Source: Thiohalobacter sp. IOR34 (GTDB taxonomy: Bacteria; Pseudomonadota; Gammaproteobacteria; Thiohalobacterales; Thiohalobacteraceae). From it: 64,000 nucleotides of DNA. Positions within the stretch are counted from its first letter, which is position 1. Each line of letters begins with the position of its first letter. The notes beneath the pieces are model-generated. The model did no database searches. It saw nothing but the letters and a program-made list of their open reading frames with translations, and was not told the DNA's origin. Below, in pieces: positions 9,686-19,213 of the stretch. The translations under genes and the position numbers were made by a program. Location of the stretch: assembly GCF_030406045.1 (NCBI RefSeq), contig NZ_CP128988.1:248001-312000 (forward strand), written 5' to 3'.

Positions 9686-10350
<665 letters not shown>

Positions 10351-10381
10351 CTGTGGAGGTGGGTCGGTGCCGCCAGTGGCC

Positions 10382-11446
10382 TCAGGCGGCGTCCTGGTCG
10401 CCGGCCTCGCGGCTGAACAGGGCGTCGACGAACTCGTCGGCGTCGAACACGCGCAGATCCTCGATGCCCTCACCGACGCCGATGAAGCGGATCGGCACCC
10501 CCAGCCGCTTGGCGATGGCGAAGATGATGCCGCCCTTGGCGGTGCCGTCCAGCTTGGTCAGGGTGAGGCCGCTCAGGCCCACCGCCTGGTGGAATTCCAG
10601 GGCCTGGTTGAGGGCGTTCTGGCCGGTGCCGGCATCGACCACCAGCATCACCTCGTGCGGAGCCTGGGGGTCGATCTTGGTCAGCACCCGCTTGATCTTC
10701 TTCAGTTCTTCCATCAGGTTCGACTGGGTGTGCAGGCGGCCGGCGGTGTCGGCGATCAGCACGTCCATGTCACGCGCCCGCGCCGCCTGGAAGGCGTCGA
10801 AGATCACCGAGGCGGAGTCGGCGCCCTGCTGCTGGGCGATCACCGGGATGCCGTTGCGCTCGCCCCAGACCTGGAGCTGTTCCACCGCGGCGGCGCGGAA
10901 GGTGTCGCCGGCGGCCAGCATCACCCGCTTGCCCTCCTGTTGCAGCCGGTTCGCCAGCTTGCCGATGGTGGTGGTCTTGCCGACGCCGTTGACGCCGACC
11001 ATCAGGATCACGAAGGGCCGGGTGTCGTCGGGGATCTGCAGCGGTACCGCGACCGGGCGCAGGATTTCCGCCATGTCCTCGCGCAGCGCCTGCATCAGTG
11101 CCTCGGCATCCTTCAGCTGCTTGCGCTCGACGCGGCGGGTGAGGTCCTCGATCACCGCCTGCGTGGCCTCCACGCCGACGTCGGCGATCAGCAGCTGGGT
11201 CTCCAGTTCCTCCAGCAGCTCGTCGTCGATCTGCCGCCGGCCGAGCAGCAGGCTGGCGATGCCCTCGGTCAGTCCGCTGCGGGTCTTGGCCAGTCCGTCC
11301 CTGAGGCGCGCAAACAGGCCGCGACGCGGCGTCGACTCGGCGGCCGCGTCCGTTTCCTCCGCCTGCGGGCGCCCGGCCTCGGTCGCCTCGGCCTGGGCCG
11401 GCTTCTGCGTCGGGTCGTCCTTCTTTCGTCCGAAACCAAAGATCAT
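10382..11446 (-). CDS. ftsY: Signal recognition particle receptor FtsY
   Basis: GTPase that docks SRP-ribosome complexes at the inner membrane. About 354 residues: a charged acidic N-terminal A region, then the NG domain with P-loop GVNGVGKTTT, DTAGRLHT, and TKLDGTAKGG. The start MIFGFGRKK at 11446 fits the family; an in-frame ATG at 11458 is possible. Neither has a good ribosome site. A 267-bp terminal-inverted-repeat element begins at 11460, so the promoter and leader of ftsY must come from, or lie beyond, that element. It is the first gene of ftsY-ftsE-ftsX. Confidence 0.96.
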   Translation of the reverse strand: MIFGFGRKKDDPTQKPAQAEATEAGRPQAEETDAAAESTPRRGLFARLRDGLAKTRSGLTEGIASLLLGRRQIDDELLEELETQLLIADVGVEATQAVIEDLTRRVERKQLKDAEALMQALREDMAEILRPVAVPLQIPDDTRPFVILMVGVNGVGKTTTIGKLANRLQQEGKRVMLAAGDTFRAAAVEQLQVWGERNGIPVIAQQQGADSASVIFDAFQAARARDMDVLIADTAGRLHTQSNLMEELKKIKRVLTKIDPQAPHEVMLVVDAGTGQNALNQALEFHQAVGLSGLTLTKLDGTAKGGIIFAIAKRLGVPIRFIGVGEGIEDLRVFDADEFVDALFSREAGDQDAA

Positions 11447-11459
11447 GGGTACTGTCATC

Positions 11460-11726
11460 AGGGCCTGTGAACACGATCCCAATGGGTTCTGCTGGGACTC
11501 TTTTTTCGTCCAGCAAGGCAGAATGAGCGAAATGTAGTCAATCTGCCTGAGCGAATGATAACGCCGCCGGACGGAAAAACAGCCCCAGCCCTCCGGGTTG
11601 CGCCTGAAAAAGCGCCACTCCGCGTTGCTCGTCGTTCATTTGGCGTCACCAAACCTCTCTCCTCGCGCCTTGATTGGCGCTTTTTCAGGTGCAACAGAGC
11701 CCATTGGGATCGTGTTCACAGGCCCT
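11460..11726. mobile_element. MITE-like element with 32-bp terminal inverted repeats
   Basis: The left end (11460-11491) begins AGGGCCTGTGAACACGATCC and is matched by the inverted right end (11695-11726) with one mismatch in 32. A nested inverted repeat of 20 bases (11598-11617 with 11675-11694, 19 of 20 matching) sits against the right end. There is no transposase; short ORFs inside look non-coding. No clear target duplication is seen. It fills the divergent gap between ftsY and the M16 peptidase gene. Confidence 0.8.
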
Positions 11727-11794
11727 AGGAAAAATAGGGTGGCGCGCTTATCCTACCACCCGGCCCACAGCAACGTAAGGAAGGACGATATCCC

Positions 11795-13183
11795 ATGACG
11801 CGCAGCGTTCAACGAATGGCCCTGCTGCTTGCAGGGTTGTGGCTCTGCGGTGCGGCCTGGGCCGGCTCCGCGGTGCACGAGTACCGCCTCGACAACGGAC
11901 TGCGGCTGCTGGTCAAGGAGGATCACCGTGCGCCGGTGGTGGTGGCCCAGGTCTGGTACCGGGTCGGTTCCAGCTACGAGTACGACGGCATCACCGGTAT
12001 CTCCCATGTGCTGGAGCACATGATGTTCAAGGGTACCGCCAAGCACGGGCCGGGCGAGTTCTCGCGCATCATCGCCGAGAACGGCGGGCGCGAGAATGCC
12101 TTCACCAGCCGCGACTACACCGCCTATTTCCAGCGTCTGGAGAAGGGCCGGCTGCCGGTGTCCTTCGAACTGGAGGCCGACCGCATGCGCAATCTGAAGC
12201 TCGACCAGGCGGAGTTCGCCAAGGAAGTGCGGGTGGTGATGGAGGAGCGGCGCATGCGCACCGAGGACAATGCCGAGGCGCTGACCTACGAGCAGTTCAA
12301 TGCCACGGCCTTTCTGACCAGTCCCTATCGGATACCCACCATTGGCTGGATGGACGATCTGCAGAATCTGCGCCTGCAAGACCTGGAACGCTGGTATGCC
12401 ATGTGGTATGCGCCGAACAATGCCACCCTGGTGGTGGCCGGCGACGTCGATCCCGAGGCGGTCTTCGAGTTGGCGAAGACCTACTACGGCCCGCTGCAGC
12501 CGAGCGAGATCGAACCGCTCAAGCCGCGCCGGGAGATCGAGCAGCGCGGCCTGCGGCGGATCCGGGTCAAGGCCCCGGCCGAGGTGCCCTATCTGATCAT
12601 GGGCTACAAGGTGCCGGTGCTGCTGACCGCCGAGGCCGAGTGGGAACCCTATGCCCTGGAGGTGCTGGCCGGCATTCTCGATGGCGGCAACAGCGCCCGC
12701 CTGGCGCGTGAACTGGTGCGCGGCAGCCAGGTGGCGGCCAGCGCCGGTGCCGGCTACGACCTCTACGACCGCCAGCAGTCGTTGCTGCTGCTGGAGGGCA
12801 CCCCGGCCAGCGGGCGCAGCATCGATGAGCTGGAGGCTGCACTGCGCCGCCAGGTGCAGCGGCTGCGCAGCAAGCCGGTGGCGGCGGACGAGCTGGAACG
12901 GGTCAAGGCGCAGGTGGTCGCCGACCAGGTCTACCAGCAGGACTCCGTGTTCTACCAGGCCATGCAGCTCGGCATGCTGGTCTCGGTCGGTCTCGACTGG
13001 CGTCTCGCCGAGCAGCATGTGGCGCGTATCCAGGCGGTGACGCCCGAGCAGGTGCAGGCGGTGGCCCGCAAGTATCTGGTCGACGACCGCCTGACGCTGG
13101 CGGTGCTGGACCCACAGCCGATGGATGCCGAATCACGCGCCAGGGCGCGTGCTGCGAAGGGAGGGGCAGGTCATGGCCACTAG
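11795..13183 (+). CDS. M16 family zinc peptidase, catalytic member
   Basis: Predicted exported zinc protease of 462 residues with a signal peptide ending near AWAGS. It carries the inverted zinc motif HVLEH (about 70-74) followed by the downstream conserved glutamate in VRVVMEERRMRTEDN, so it should be active. A second M16 gene overlaps its 3' end by 11 bases. Paired catalytic and non-catalytic M16 proteins form heterodimers in several bacteria, which fits this arrangement. The substrate is unknown. It is divergent from ftsY across a MITE-like element. Confidence 0.93.
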   Translation: MTRSVQRMALLLAGLWLCGAAWAGSAVHEYRLDNGLRLLVKEDHRAPVVVAQVWYRVGSSYEYDGITGISHVLEHMMFKGTAKHGPGEFSRIIAENGGRENAFTSRDYTAYFQRLEKGRLPVSFELEADRMRNLKLDQAEFAKEVRVVMEERRMRTEDNAEALTYEQFNATAFLTSPYRIPTIGWMDDLQNLRLQDLERWYAMWYAPNNATLVVAGDVDPEAVFELAKTYYGPLQPSEIEPLKPRREIEQRGLRRIRVKAPAEVPYLIMGYKVPVLLTAEAEWEPYALEVLAGILDGGNSARLARELVRGSQVAASAGAGYDLYDRQQSLLLLEGTPASGRSIDELEAALRRQVQRLRSKPVAADELERVKAQVVADQVYQQDSVFYQAMQLGMLVSVGLDWRLAEQHVARIQAVTPEQVQAVARKYLVDDRLTLAVLDPQPMDAESRARARAAKGGAGHGH

Positions 13184-14501
13184 AAAGACAGGCAAGGTGC
13201 GCGGGCTGGGTGCCGGACTTGCCCTGCTGTTGCTGCTGCTGGGGCAGGCCGCGCTGGCCATGGCGCCCATCCAGCACTGGCAGACGGCCAACGGGGCGCG
13301 GGTCTATTTCGTGCCGGCACCGGAGCTGCCGATGCTGGATATCCGCGTGGTATTCGATGCCGGCAGCGCCCGTGACGGTGACCGGCCGGGACTGGCCCGG
13401 CTGACCAGCAGCCTGCTCGACAGCGGTGCCGGGGGGCTCAGCGCCGACCAGATCGCCGAGCGCCTGGAGGGCGTCGGGGCCCGACTGGGCAGCGGGGCGC
13501 TGCGTGACATGGCCTGGGTGTCGCTGCGCAGTCTCAGTGATCCGCAGCGCCTCGATGCGGCACTGGCCGTGTTCACCAAGGTGCTGGCCGAGCCCGAGTT
13601 CCCGCCTGCCGACCTCGCCCGCGAGCGGGAACGCATGCTGGTGGGCCTCAAGCATGCGCTGCAGAGGCCGGGGGAGGTCGCCAGTCGTGCCTTCTATCGC
13701 GCCCTCTATGGCGACCACCCCTACGCCAGTCCGCCCTCGGGCACGCCGGAGAGCGTCAGGGCACTGCGTCGCGAACAGGTGCTGGATTTCTACCGGCGCT
13801 ACTACGTGGCGCGCAACGCGGTGATCGCCATCGTCGGCGACCTCGATCGGGCCGCCGCCGAGCGCCTTGCCGCCTCCCTGGCCGGTCGCCTGGCCAGCGG
13901 CGAACGGGCCCCGCCGCTGCCGCAGGTCGCCGATCTGCTGACGGCACGCGAGGAGCGCATTCCGCATCCCTCGACCCAGGCCCATGTGCTGATGGGCCAG
14001 CCCGGTCTGCGACGCGGCGATCCCGACTACTTCGCCCTCTACGTCGGCAACTACATCCTCGGCGGCGGCGGGCTGGTGTCGCGCATCAGCGAGGAGATCC
14101 GCGAGAAACGCGGCCTGTCCTACAGCGCCTACAGCTACTTCATGCCCATGGCCCGGCGCGGTCCCTTCGTCCTCGGCCTGCAGACCCGCAGTGACCAGGC
14201 GGACGAGGCACTCAGCGTGCTGCGCGAGACCCTGCGCGGTTTCGTCGCCGAGGGGCCGACGGCCGCGGAGCTGGAGGCCGCCAAGAAGCACATCACCGGC
14301 GGTTATGCCCTGCGCATCGACAGCAACGGCAAGATCCTCGAATACCTTGCCATGATCGGCTTCTACGGCCTGCCGCTGGACTACCTGGAGACCTTCAATG
14401 CGCGGATCGAGGCGGTCGGCCTCGAACAGGTCCGCGACGCTTTCCGGCGCCGGGTGCAGCCGGCGCGGATGGTGACGGTGATCGTCGGTTCGGGTGACTG
14501 A
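13173..14501 (+). CDS. M16 family protein, non-catalytic partner
   Basis: Exported M16-family protein of 442 residues with an N-terminal signal (LALLLLLLGQAALAMA). At the place of the zinc motif it reads LARLTSSLLDSG, so the HxxEH ligands are missing and it is unlikely to cleave peptides alone. The C-terminal half keeps the M16 signature (RISEEIREKRGLSYSAYSYF). The start at 13173 has a GGAGGGG-like ribosome site (GAGGGGCAGGTC) and lies within the end of the catalytic gene, so the two are coupled and probably form a heterodimer. Confidence 0.92.
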   Translation: MATRKTGKVRGLGAGLALLLLLLGQAALAMAPIQHWQTANGARVYFVPAPELPMLDIRVVFDAGSARDGDRPGLARLTSSLLDSGAGGLSADQIAERLEGVGARLGSGALRDMAWVSLRSLSDPQRLDAALAVFTKVLAEPEFPPADLARERERMLVGLKHALQRPGEVASRAFYRALYGDHPYASPPSGTPESVRALRREQVLDFYRRYYVARNAVIAIVGDLDRAAAERLAASLAGRLASGERAPPLPQVADLLTAREERIPHPSTQAHVLMGQPGLRRGDPDYFALYVGNYILGGGGLVSRISEEIREKRGLSYSAYSYFMPMARRGPFVLGLQTRSDQADEALSVLRETLRGFVAEGPTAAELEAAKKHITGGYALRIDSNGKILEYLAMIGFYGLPLDYLETFNARIEAVGLEQVRDAFRRRVQPARMVTVIVGSGD

Positions 14502-14509
14502 GTGGCAGC

Positions 14510-14639
14510 TAGCCCGGATATTGCACGAAGGCGGTCTGCATGATCGGCATTGGGGCTGTTATACCCGGGGATCGCGGCCTGGAGGCCGCTCCTACGGGGC
14601 ATGGCGGCACCCTGGTAGGAGCGGCCTCCAGGCCGCGAT
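14510..14639. repeat. Partial composite inverted-repeat element C with REPIN
   Basis: The left outer arm (14510-14534) begins 8 bases after the M16 stop codon. A REP pair lies at 14571-14595 and 14615-14639. There is no right outer arm, so this copy is truncated. The rest of the gap up to 14871 holds the small hairpin at 14655-14674 and the promoter region of the VPLPA-CTERM gene. Confidence 0.78.
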
Positions 14640-14654
14640 TGGCGTGGTGTTATT

Positions 14655-14674
14655 AACCCGTCAGAGGGTTTTTC
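14655..14674 (+). terminator. Weak intrinsic terminator
   Basis: A 5-bp stem AACCC/GGGTT with a 6-base loop followed by a T run, just after the REPIN behind the M16 pair. The stem is short, so function is uncertain. Confidence 0.35.
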
Positions 14675-14871
14675 AAACAGCCTGTTGGTCCGCCTGTTGC
14701 GCCAAAAGGCGGCCTGTATGAATGAAGGTTCCGTCAGAAAATTCTTACAGCATGCTTGGGGATTTTCCGATATCCGCCACCGCCGTCGCTGGCTAGACTC
14801 AAATTGTTCGCCCAAGGATTGGGTGGGCACCACAATCCAACGTCACGAGCCATCAGGGAGGATAATCGGCT

Positions 14872-15504
14872 ATGGAACGGCTGACCCTTCGGCGCGCATT
14901 ATGCGCGCCTTTGTTTTTCTGTCTACCCGCGGCTGCCAGCGCGCAGCTGCTGATCTCCGAGGTTTTCTACGATGCCAGCGGCGGTGATGCCGGCAAGGTG
15001 TTCGTCGAGCTGTTTGGCACACCGGGCATGGACCTCACCGGCCTGCTGCTGCAGGGCGTCAACGGCAACGACGGCAAGGTCTACCGCTCACTGAGCCTGA
15101 GCGGGGTGATCCCGGCGGACGGCGTGTTCGTCATCGCCGATGACGATGGCAGCGGCAGCACCAGGGTCGCCGGGGCCGATCTGGTCGCCGACATCGACCT
15201 GCAGAACGGGCCGGACAGCCTGCAGCTGCTCGACGGCGGCCGGCTGCTGGATGCCGTCGGCTACGGAGATTTCAGCGGCATGATCTTCGCCGGCCTGGGA
15301 GCGGCGGCCCCCGACGTTCCGGCCGGCAGCAGCCTGGCGCGGTTCGCCAACAGTGGTGATAACCTCGCCGACTTCCAGGTGCTGGCGACGCCGACGCCCG
15401 GGACCAGCAACCTGAGCGCGGTGCCGCTGCCGGCGGCCTTCTGGCTATTCGGTTCGGGGCTGGCCCTGCTCGGGGCACGGCTGCGATCGCGGTCCGCGCC
15501 CTGA
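14872..15504 (+). CDS. Lamin-tail-domain-like secreted protein with VPLPA-CTERM sorting tail
   Basis: Small exported protein of 210 residues. The signal peptide ends near ASAQ (about 24-25). The start LLISEVFYDASGGDAGKVFVELF looks like the lamin-tail/LTD fold found in bacterial surface proteins. The C-terminus is a clear VPLPA-CTERM signal: VPLPAAFWLFGSGLALLGARLRSR, that is motif, hydrophobic helix and basic tail. By family knowledge such tails are processed by an exosortase during exopolysaccharide export; no exosortase is in the window. The ribosome site GGAGGAT precedes the ATG. Function unknown. Confidence 0.8.
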   Translation: MERLTLRRALCAPLFFCLPAAASAQLLISEVFYDASGGDAGKVFVELFGTPGMDLTGLLLQGVNGNDGKVYRSLSLSGVIPADGVFVIADDDGSGSTRVAGADLVADIDLQNGPDSLQLLDGGRLLDAVGYGDFSGMIFAGLGAAAPDVPAGSSLARFANSGDNLADFQVLATPTPGTSNLSAVPLPAAFWLFGSGLALLGARLRSRSAP

Positions 15505-15522
15505 AGGTTCCGCGTCCCGATT

Positions 15523-15587
15523 GACGGGCCATGCCCCAGGCCGGAAACTGGCCGCTTTGCGGCAACCCGGTAGCGGCATGGCCCGTC
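15523..15587. repeat. 13-bp perfect inverted repeat enclosing the rsmD start codon
   Basis: GACGGGCCATGCC at 15523-15535 pairs with GGCATGGCCCGTC at 15575-15587, and a smaller hairpin (GCCGC-TTT-GCGGC) lies inside. The right arm contains the rsmD ATG at 15578, so the folded mRNA would hide the start. Confidence 0.6.
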
Positions 15588-16183
15588 CTCGCGGCAGAAA
15601 CCAGTTACGCATCATCGGCGGCGAGTGGCGCGGCCGGCGGTTGCCCTTTGCCGATGTGCCGGGGCTGCGCCCCACCCCGGACCGGGTGCGCGAGACGCTG
15701 TTCAACTGGCTGACGCCGCGCATCCATGGTGCCGCCTGCCTGGACCTGTTTGCGGGTAGCGGGGCGCTGGGCTTCGAGGCCGCGTCGCGCGGTGCCGCCC
15801 GGGTGGTGCTGGTGGAACGGCATCCGGCGGCCGTCGCCTGCCTGCGCGACAACCAGCAACGGCTCGGCTGCCCGCGCATCGAGGTGGTGGCCGCCGACGC
15901 CCTGACCTATCTGCAGGGTGAACCCCAACCCTTCGACGGCGTGTTCCTCGATCCACCCTTCGGCCAGGACTGGCTGCCGCGCTGCCTGGAGGCGCTGGCC
16001 GGCGGCTGGCTGGCGCCACGCGCCTGGCTCTACCTGGAGGCGGAGCGCAGCCTGTCGTCCGCGACACTCGCCGCCTGGTTGCCGGCGGGTTTCCATCTGC
16101 GGCGCAGCAAGGCCGCCGGCCAGGTCGGTTACCACCTGGCGGTGCGCGATGCGCCGGACGAGGGGGCGGGGCCGCCGGCCTGA
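15578..16183 (+). CDS. rsmD: 16S rRNA (guanine966-N2)-methyltransferase RsmD
   Basis: Methylates G966 of 16S rRNA using S-adenosylmethionine. 201 residues. The N-terminus RIIGGEWRGRRLPF and TPDRVRETLFNWL are family hallmarks, the SAM-binding loop is LDLFAGSGALGFEA, and the catalytic motif is DPPF. The ATG at 15578 is chosen because it starts just before the conserved part. It has no strong ribosome site and sits in a predicted hairpin. rsmD-coaD is a common bacterial pairing, seen here with a 45-base gap. Confidence 0.95.
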   Translation: MARPRGRNQLRIIGGEWRGRRLPFADVPGLRPTPDRVRETLFNWLTPRIHGAACLDLFAGSGALGFEAASRGAARVVLVERHPAAVACLRDNQQRLGCPRIEVVAADALTYLQGEPQPFDGVFLDPPFGQDWLPRCLEALAGGWLAPRAWLYLEAERSLSSATLAAWLPAGFHLRRSKAAGQVGYHLAVRDAPDEGAGPPA

Positions 16184-16708
<525 letters not shown>

Positions 16709-16755
16709 TATCGCAATTTGCTAATGTTTGACGGCCGGCCTGCCGGCCACCCTGA

Positions 16756-17022
<267 letters not shown>

Positions 17023-17042
17023 GTCGGCCTCTCCGGCCGACA

Positions 17043-17066
17043 GGGCCCCGTGAGGGGCCCTTTTGC
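17043..17066 (+). terminator. Intrinsic terminator after the ferredoxin gene
   Basis: A 7-bp stem GGGCCCC/GGGGCCC with loop GTGA is followed by TTTTGCTTT. A second GC-rich hairpin (17023-17041) lies directly before it. Confidence 0.85.
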
Positions 17067-17108
17067 TTTATGCTGCCGCTGTTTTCCTCCACCACGAGGC
17101 GTTCCGTC

Positions 17109-18803
17109 ATGCGTCAGCCACGCCTTTTCACCGCCGTTCTCGCAGGCTGGCTGTTGCTTGCCAGCCTTCCCCTCGCCGCCGCCTCGCCACCCCGGGCCGC
17201 CGTTGCCAGTGCCCATCCACTGGCCACCCGGGCCGGCCTGGAGATCCTCGCCGCCGGCGGCAACGCCTTCGATGCGGCGGTGGCGGTCAGTGCCGCGCTG
17301 GCGGTGGTCGAGCCCTACAGCTCGGGGCTGGGCGGGGGTGGTTTCTGGCTGCTGCACCGGGCGCGGGACGGCTTCGAGGTCATGGTCGACGGCCGCGAGC
17401 GGGCGCCGCTGGCGGCCCGGCGCAACATGTTCCTCGATGCCGAGGGACGGCCGGTGCCCGGGCTGTCGATGGACGGTCCGCTGGCCGCCGGCATCCCCGG
17501 CGAGCCGGCCGCCCTGGCCCACATCGCCGCCCGCTATGGCCGCCTGGGCCTGGCGCGTGACCTGGCGCCGGCGATCCGCCTGGCCCGTGAGGGCTTTGCC
17601 GTGGATGGTCACTACCGGCGCCTGGCCGGCTTCCGGCGCGACGTGCTGCGCCGCTTCCCTGCCGCCGCGGCCCGGTTCCTGATCGCTGGCGAGGTGCCGC
17701 CGGAAGGGCACATCATCCGTCAGCCGGATCTGGCCCGCACCCTGGAGGCGCTGGCCAGCCGGGGGCACGAGGGGTTCTATGGCGGCGCGCTGGCGCGGCG
17801 CCTGGTCGAGGGGGTGCGCGCCGCCGGCGGTATCTGGACCCTGCGCGACCTGGCCGAATACCGGGTGGTGGAGCGCGAGCCGCTGCGTGGGGAGTACCGG
17901 GGCATCCGCGTCACCAGCGCTGCACCGCCGTCCTCGGGCGGGGTCGCCCTGATCACCCTGCTCAACATCCTCGCCGGCTACGACCTGGCTGCATTGGACG
18001 AGGCGGGCCGCGTCCATCTGCTGGTGGAGGCCATGCGCCGCGCCTACCGCGACCGCGCCCAGTACCTGGGCGACCCCGATTTCGTCGACATGCCGCTCGA
18101 GCGCCTTACCCATCCCTTCTATGCGGCCGGCCTGCGCGCCGCCATCCGTCTCGACCGGGCCCTGCCGAGCAGCCTGCTGGCGCCGGTGGCGCCGCCACGC
18201 GAGGGGCCGCACACCACGCACTTCTCCATCCTCGACACCGAGGGCAACCGGGTCGCCGCCACCCTGTCCATCAACTACCCTTTCGGCTCCGGCTTTCTGG
18301 TGCCGGGCACCGGGGTGCTGCTGAACGACGAGATGGACGACTTCTCGATCAAGCCGGGGGTGCCCAACGTCTATGGCCTGGTCGGCGCCGAGGCCAATGC
18401 CATCGCCCCCGGCAAGCGCATGCTCTCCAGCATGACCCCGACCTTCCTCGACGACGGGGAGCGGCTGGCCATCCTCGGCACCCCCGGCGGCAGCCGGATC
18501 ATCAGCATGGTGCTGCTCGCCACCCTGGAGTTCGCCGCCGGCCGCGAGCCGGCCGCCTGGGTGGCGCGGCCGCGCTTCCATCACCAGTATCTGCCGGATG
18601 CCATCCAGTTCGAGCCCGGCGCCCTGGCGCCGGCGCTGCAGCGGCGGCTGGAGGCCATGGGCCACCGCCTGCGGCCGCTGGACGCCCCCTACGGCAACAT
18701 GCAGGCCGTGCTCTGGGATCGGCGGAACGGGCGGGTGCTGGCCGCCAGCGATCCGCGCGGGGTGGGGGCGGCGCGGCTAGCAGCCTGTCGGACTCAGGAC
18801 TGA
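17109..18803 (+). CDS. ggt: Gamma-glutamyltransferase (Ntn hydrolase)
   Basis: Periplasmic enzyme that cleaves or transfers the gamma-glutamyl group of glutathione. 564 residues with a signal peptide (LAGWLLLASLPLAAA). It is synthesised as a proenzyme and should self-cleave before the Thr in GPHTTHFSILD, which gives the nucleophile. The small subunit keeps LSSMTPTF and GTPGGSRIISMVL. The start at 17109 gives a normal signal; an ATG at 17070 is an alternative. The last eight codons and the TGA stop lie inside the 165-bp hairpin repeat that begins at 18779, so the tail LAACRTQD is repeat-derived. Confidence 0.93.
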   Translation: MRQPRLFTAVLAGWLLLASLPLAAASPPRAAVASAHPLATRAGLEILAAGGNAFDAAVAVSAALAVVEPYSSGLGGGGFWLLHRARDGFEVMVDGRERAPLAARRNMFLDAEGRPVPGLSMDGPLAAGIPGEPAALAHIAARYGRLGLARDLAPAIRLAREGFAVDGHYRRLAGFRRDVLRRFPAAAARFLIAGEVPPEGHIIRQPDLARTLEALASRGHEGFYGGALARRLVEGVRAAGGIWTLRDLAEYRVVEREPLRGEYRGIRVTSAAPPSSGGVALITLLNILAGYDLAALDEAGRVHLLVEAMRRAYRDRAQYLGDPDFVDMPLERLTHPFYAAGLRAAIRLDRALPSSLLAPVAPPREGPHTTHFSILDTEGNRVAATLSINYPFGSGFLVPGTGVLLNDEMDDFSIKPGVPNVYGLVGAEANAIAPGKRMLSSMTPTFLDDGERLAILGTPGGSRIISMVLLATLEFAAGREPAAWVARPRFHHQYLPDAIQFEPGALAPALQRRLEAMGHRLRPLDAPYGNMQAVLWDRRNGRVLAASDPRGVGAARLAACRTQD

Positions 18804-18943
18804 TCTACTGCGCGGGTGGGAGAGCGGCCCGAATCTTCACGATTTCTCGTTGCGTAGTGCCCACTATGCGCCTCGAAATCGTGAAGATTCGTTCTCGTTC
18901 TCCCACCCTGCTCGCTACGATCGCCTAAGTCCGACAGGCTGCT
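18779..18943. repeat. 165-bp hairpin element, copy 1
   Basis: The ends AGCAGCCTGTCGGACT and their inverse (18924-18943) match at 19 of 20 bases. Inside, further paired segments (GGGTGGGAG/CTCCCACCC, GAATCTTCACGATTT with its inverse, GCGTAGTG/ACTATGCGC) make nearly the whole element fold as one hairpin. The second copy is at 43956-44120, the same length with two base differences that I can see. It joins element D at a CTAG. Confidence 0.85.
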
Positions 18944-19196
18944 AGCCCGGATATTGCACCAAGCCGGTCCGCATGATCGGCGTGCAGGCTGGTAAACGGA
19001 TCGGGAACGCGTAACCCGGCTTTTGTCTGTTCGATTGGCCCCGGGCATTGCCCGCCGTGGATTCCCCGATCGCGGCCTGGAGACCGCTCCTACGACAACA
19101 CATTGTGCCGCCATGCTCCGTAGGAGCGGTCTCCAGGCCGCGATCCCCGGCGGGTCCGGCCAGGCCATCATCCGGGGCCGGATGCAATATCCGGGC
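18943..19196. repeat. Composite inverted-repeat element D with REPIN
   Basis: The left arm (18943-18967) joins the 165-bp element at CTAG and the right arm is at 19183-19196. REP pair at 19069-19093 and 19120-19144. It lies between the convergent ggt and mutM genes, where no conventional terminator is seen. Confidence 0.85.
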
Positions 19197-19213
19197 AGGG
19201 CCCGCGCCGCGGT

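Noticed and set aside
11598-11798. Possible small gene inside the MITE-like element
   Set aside because: The frame is made of inverted-repeat sequence, has no ribosome site and no recognisable protein feature.
13173-14501. Second M16 gene as a pseudogene because the zinc motif is missing
   Set aside because: The frame is intact, coupled to the catalytic gene, and non-catalytic partners are normal in this family.
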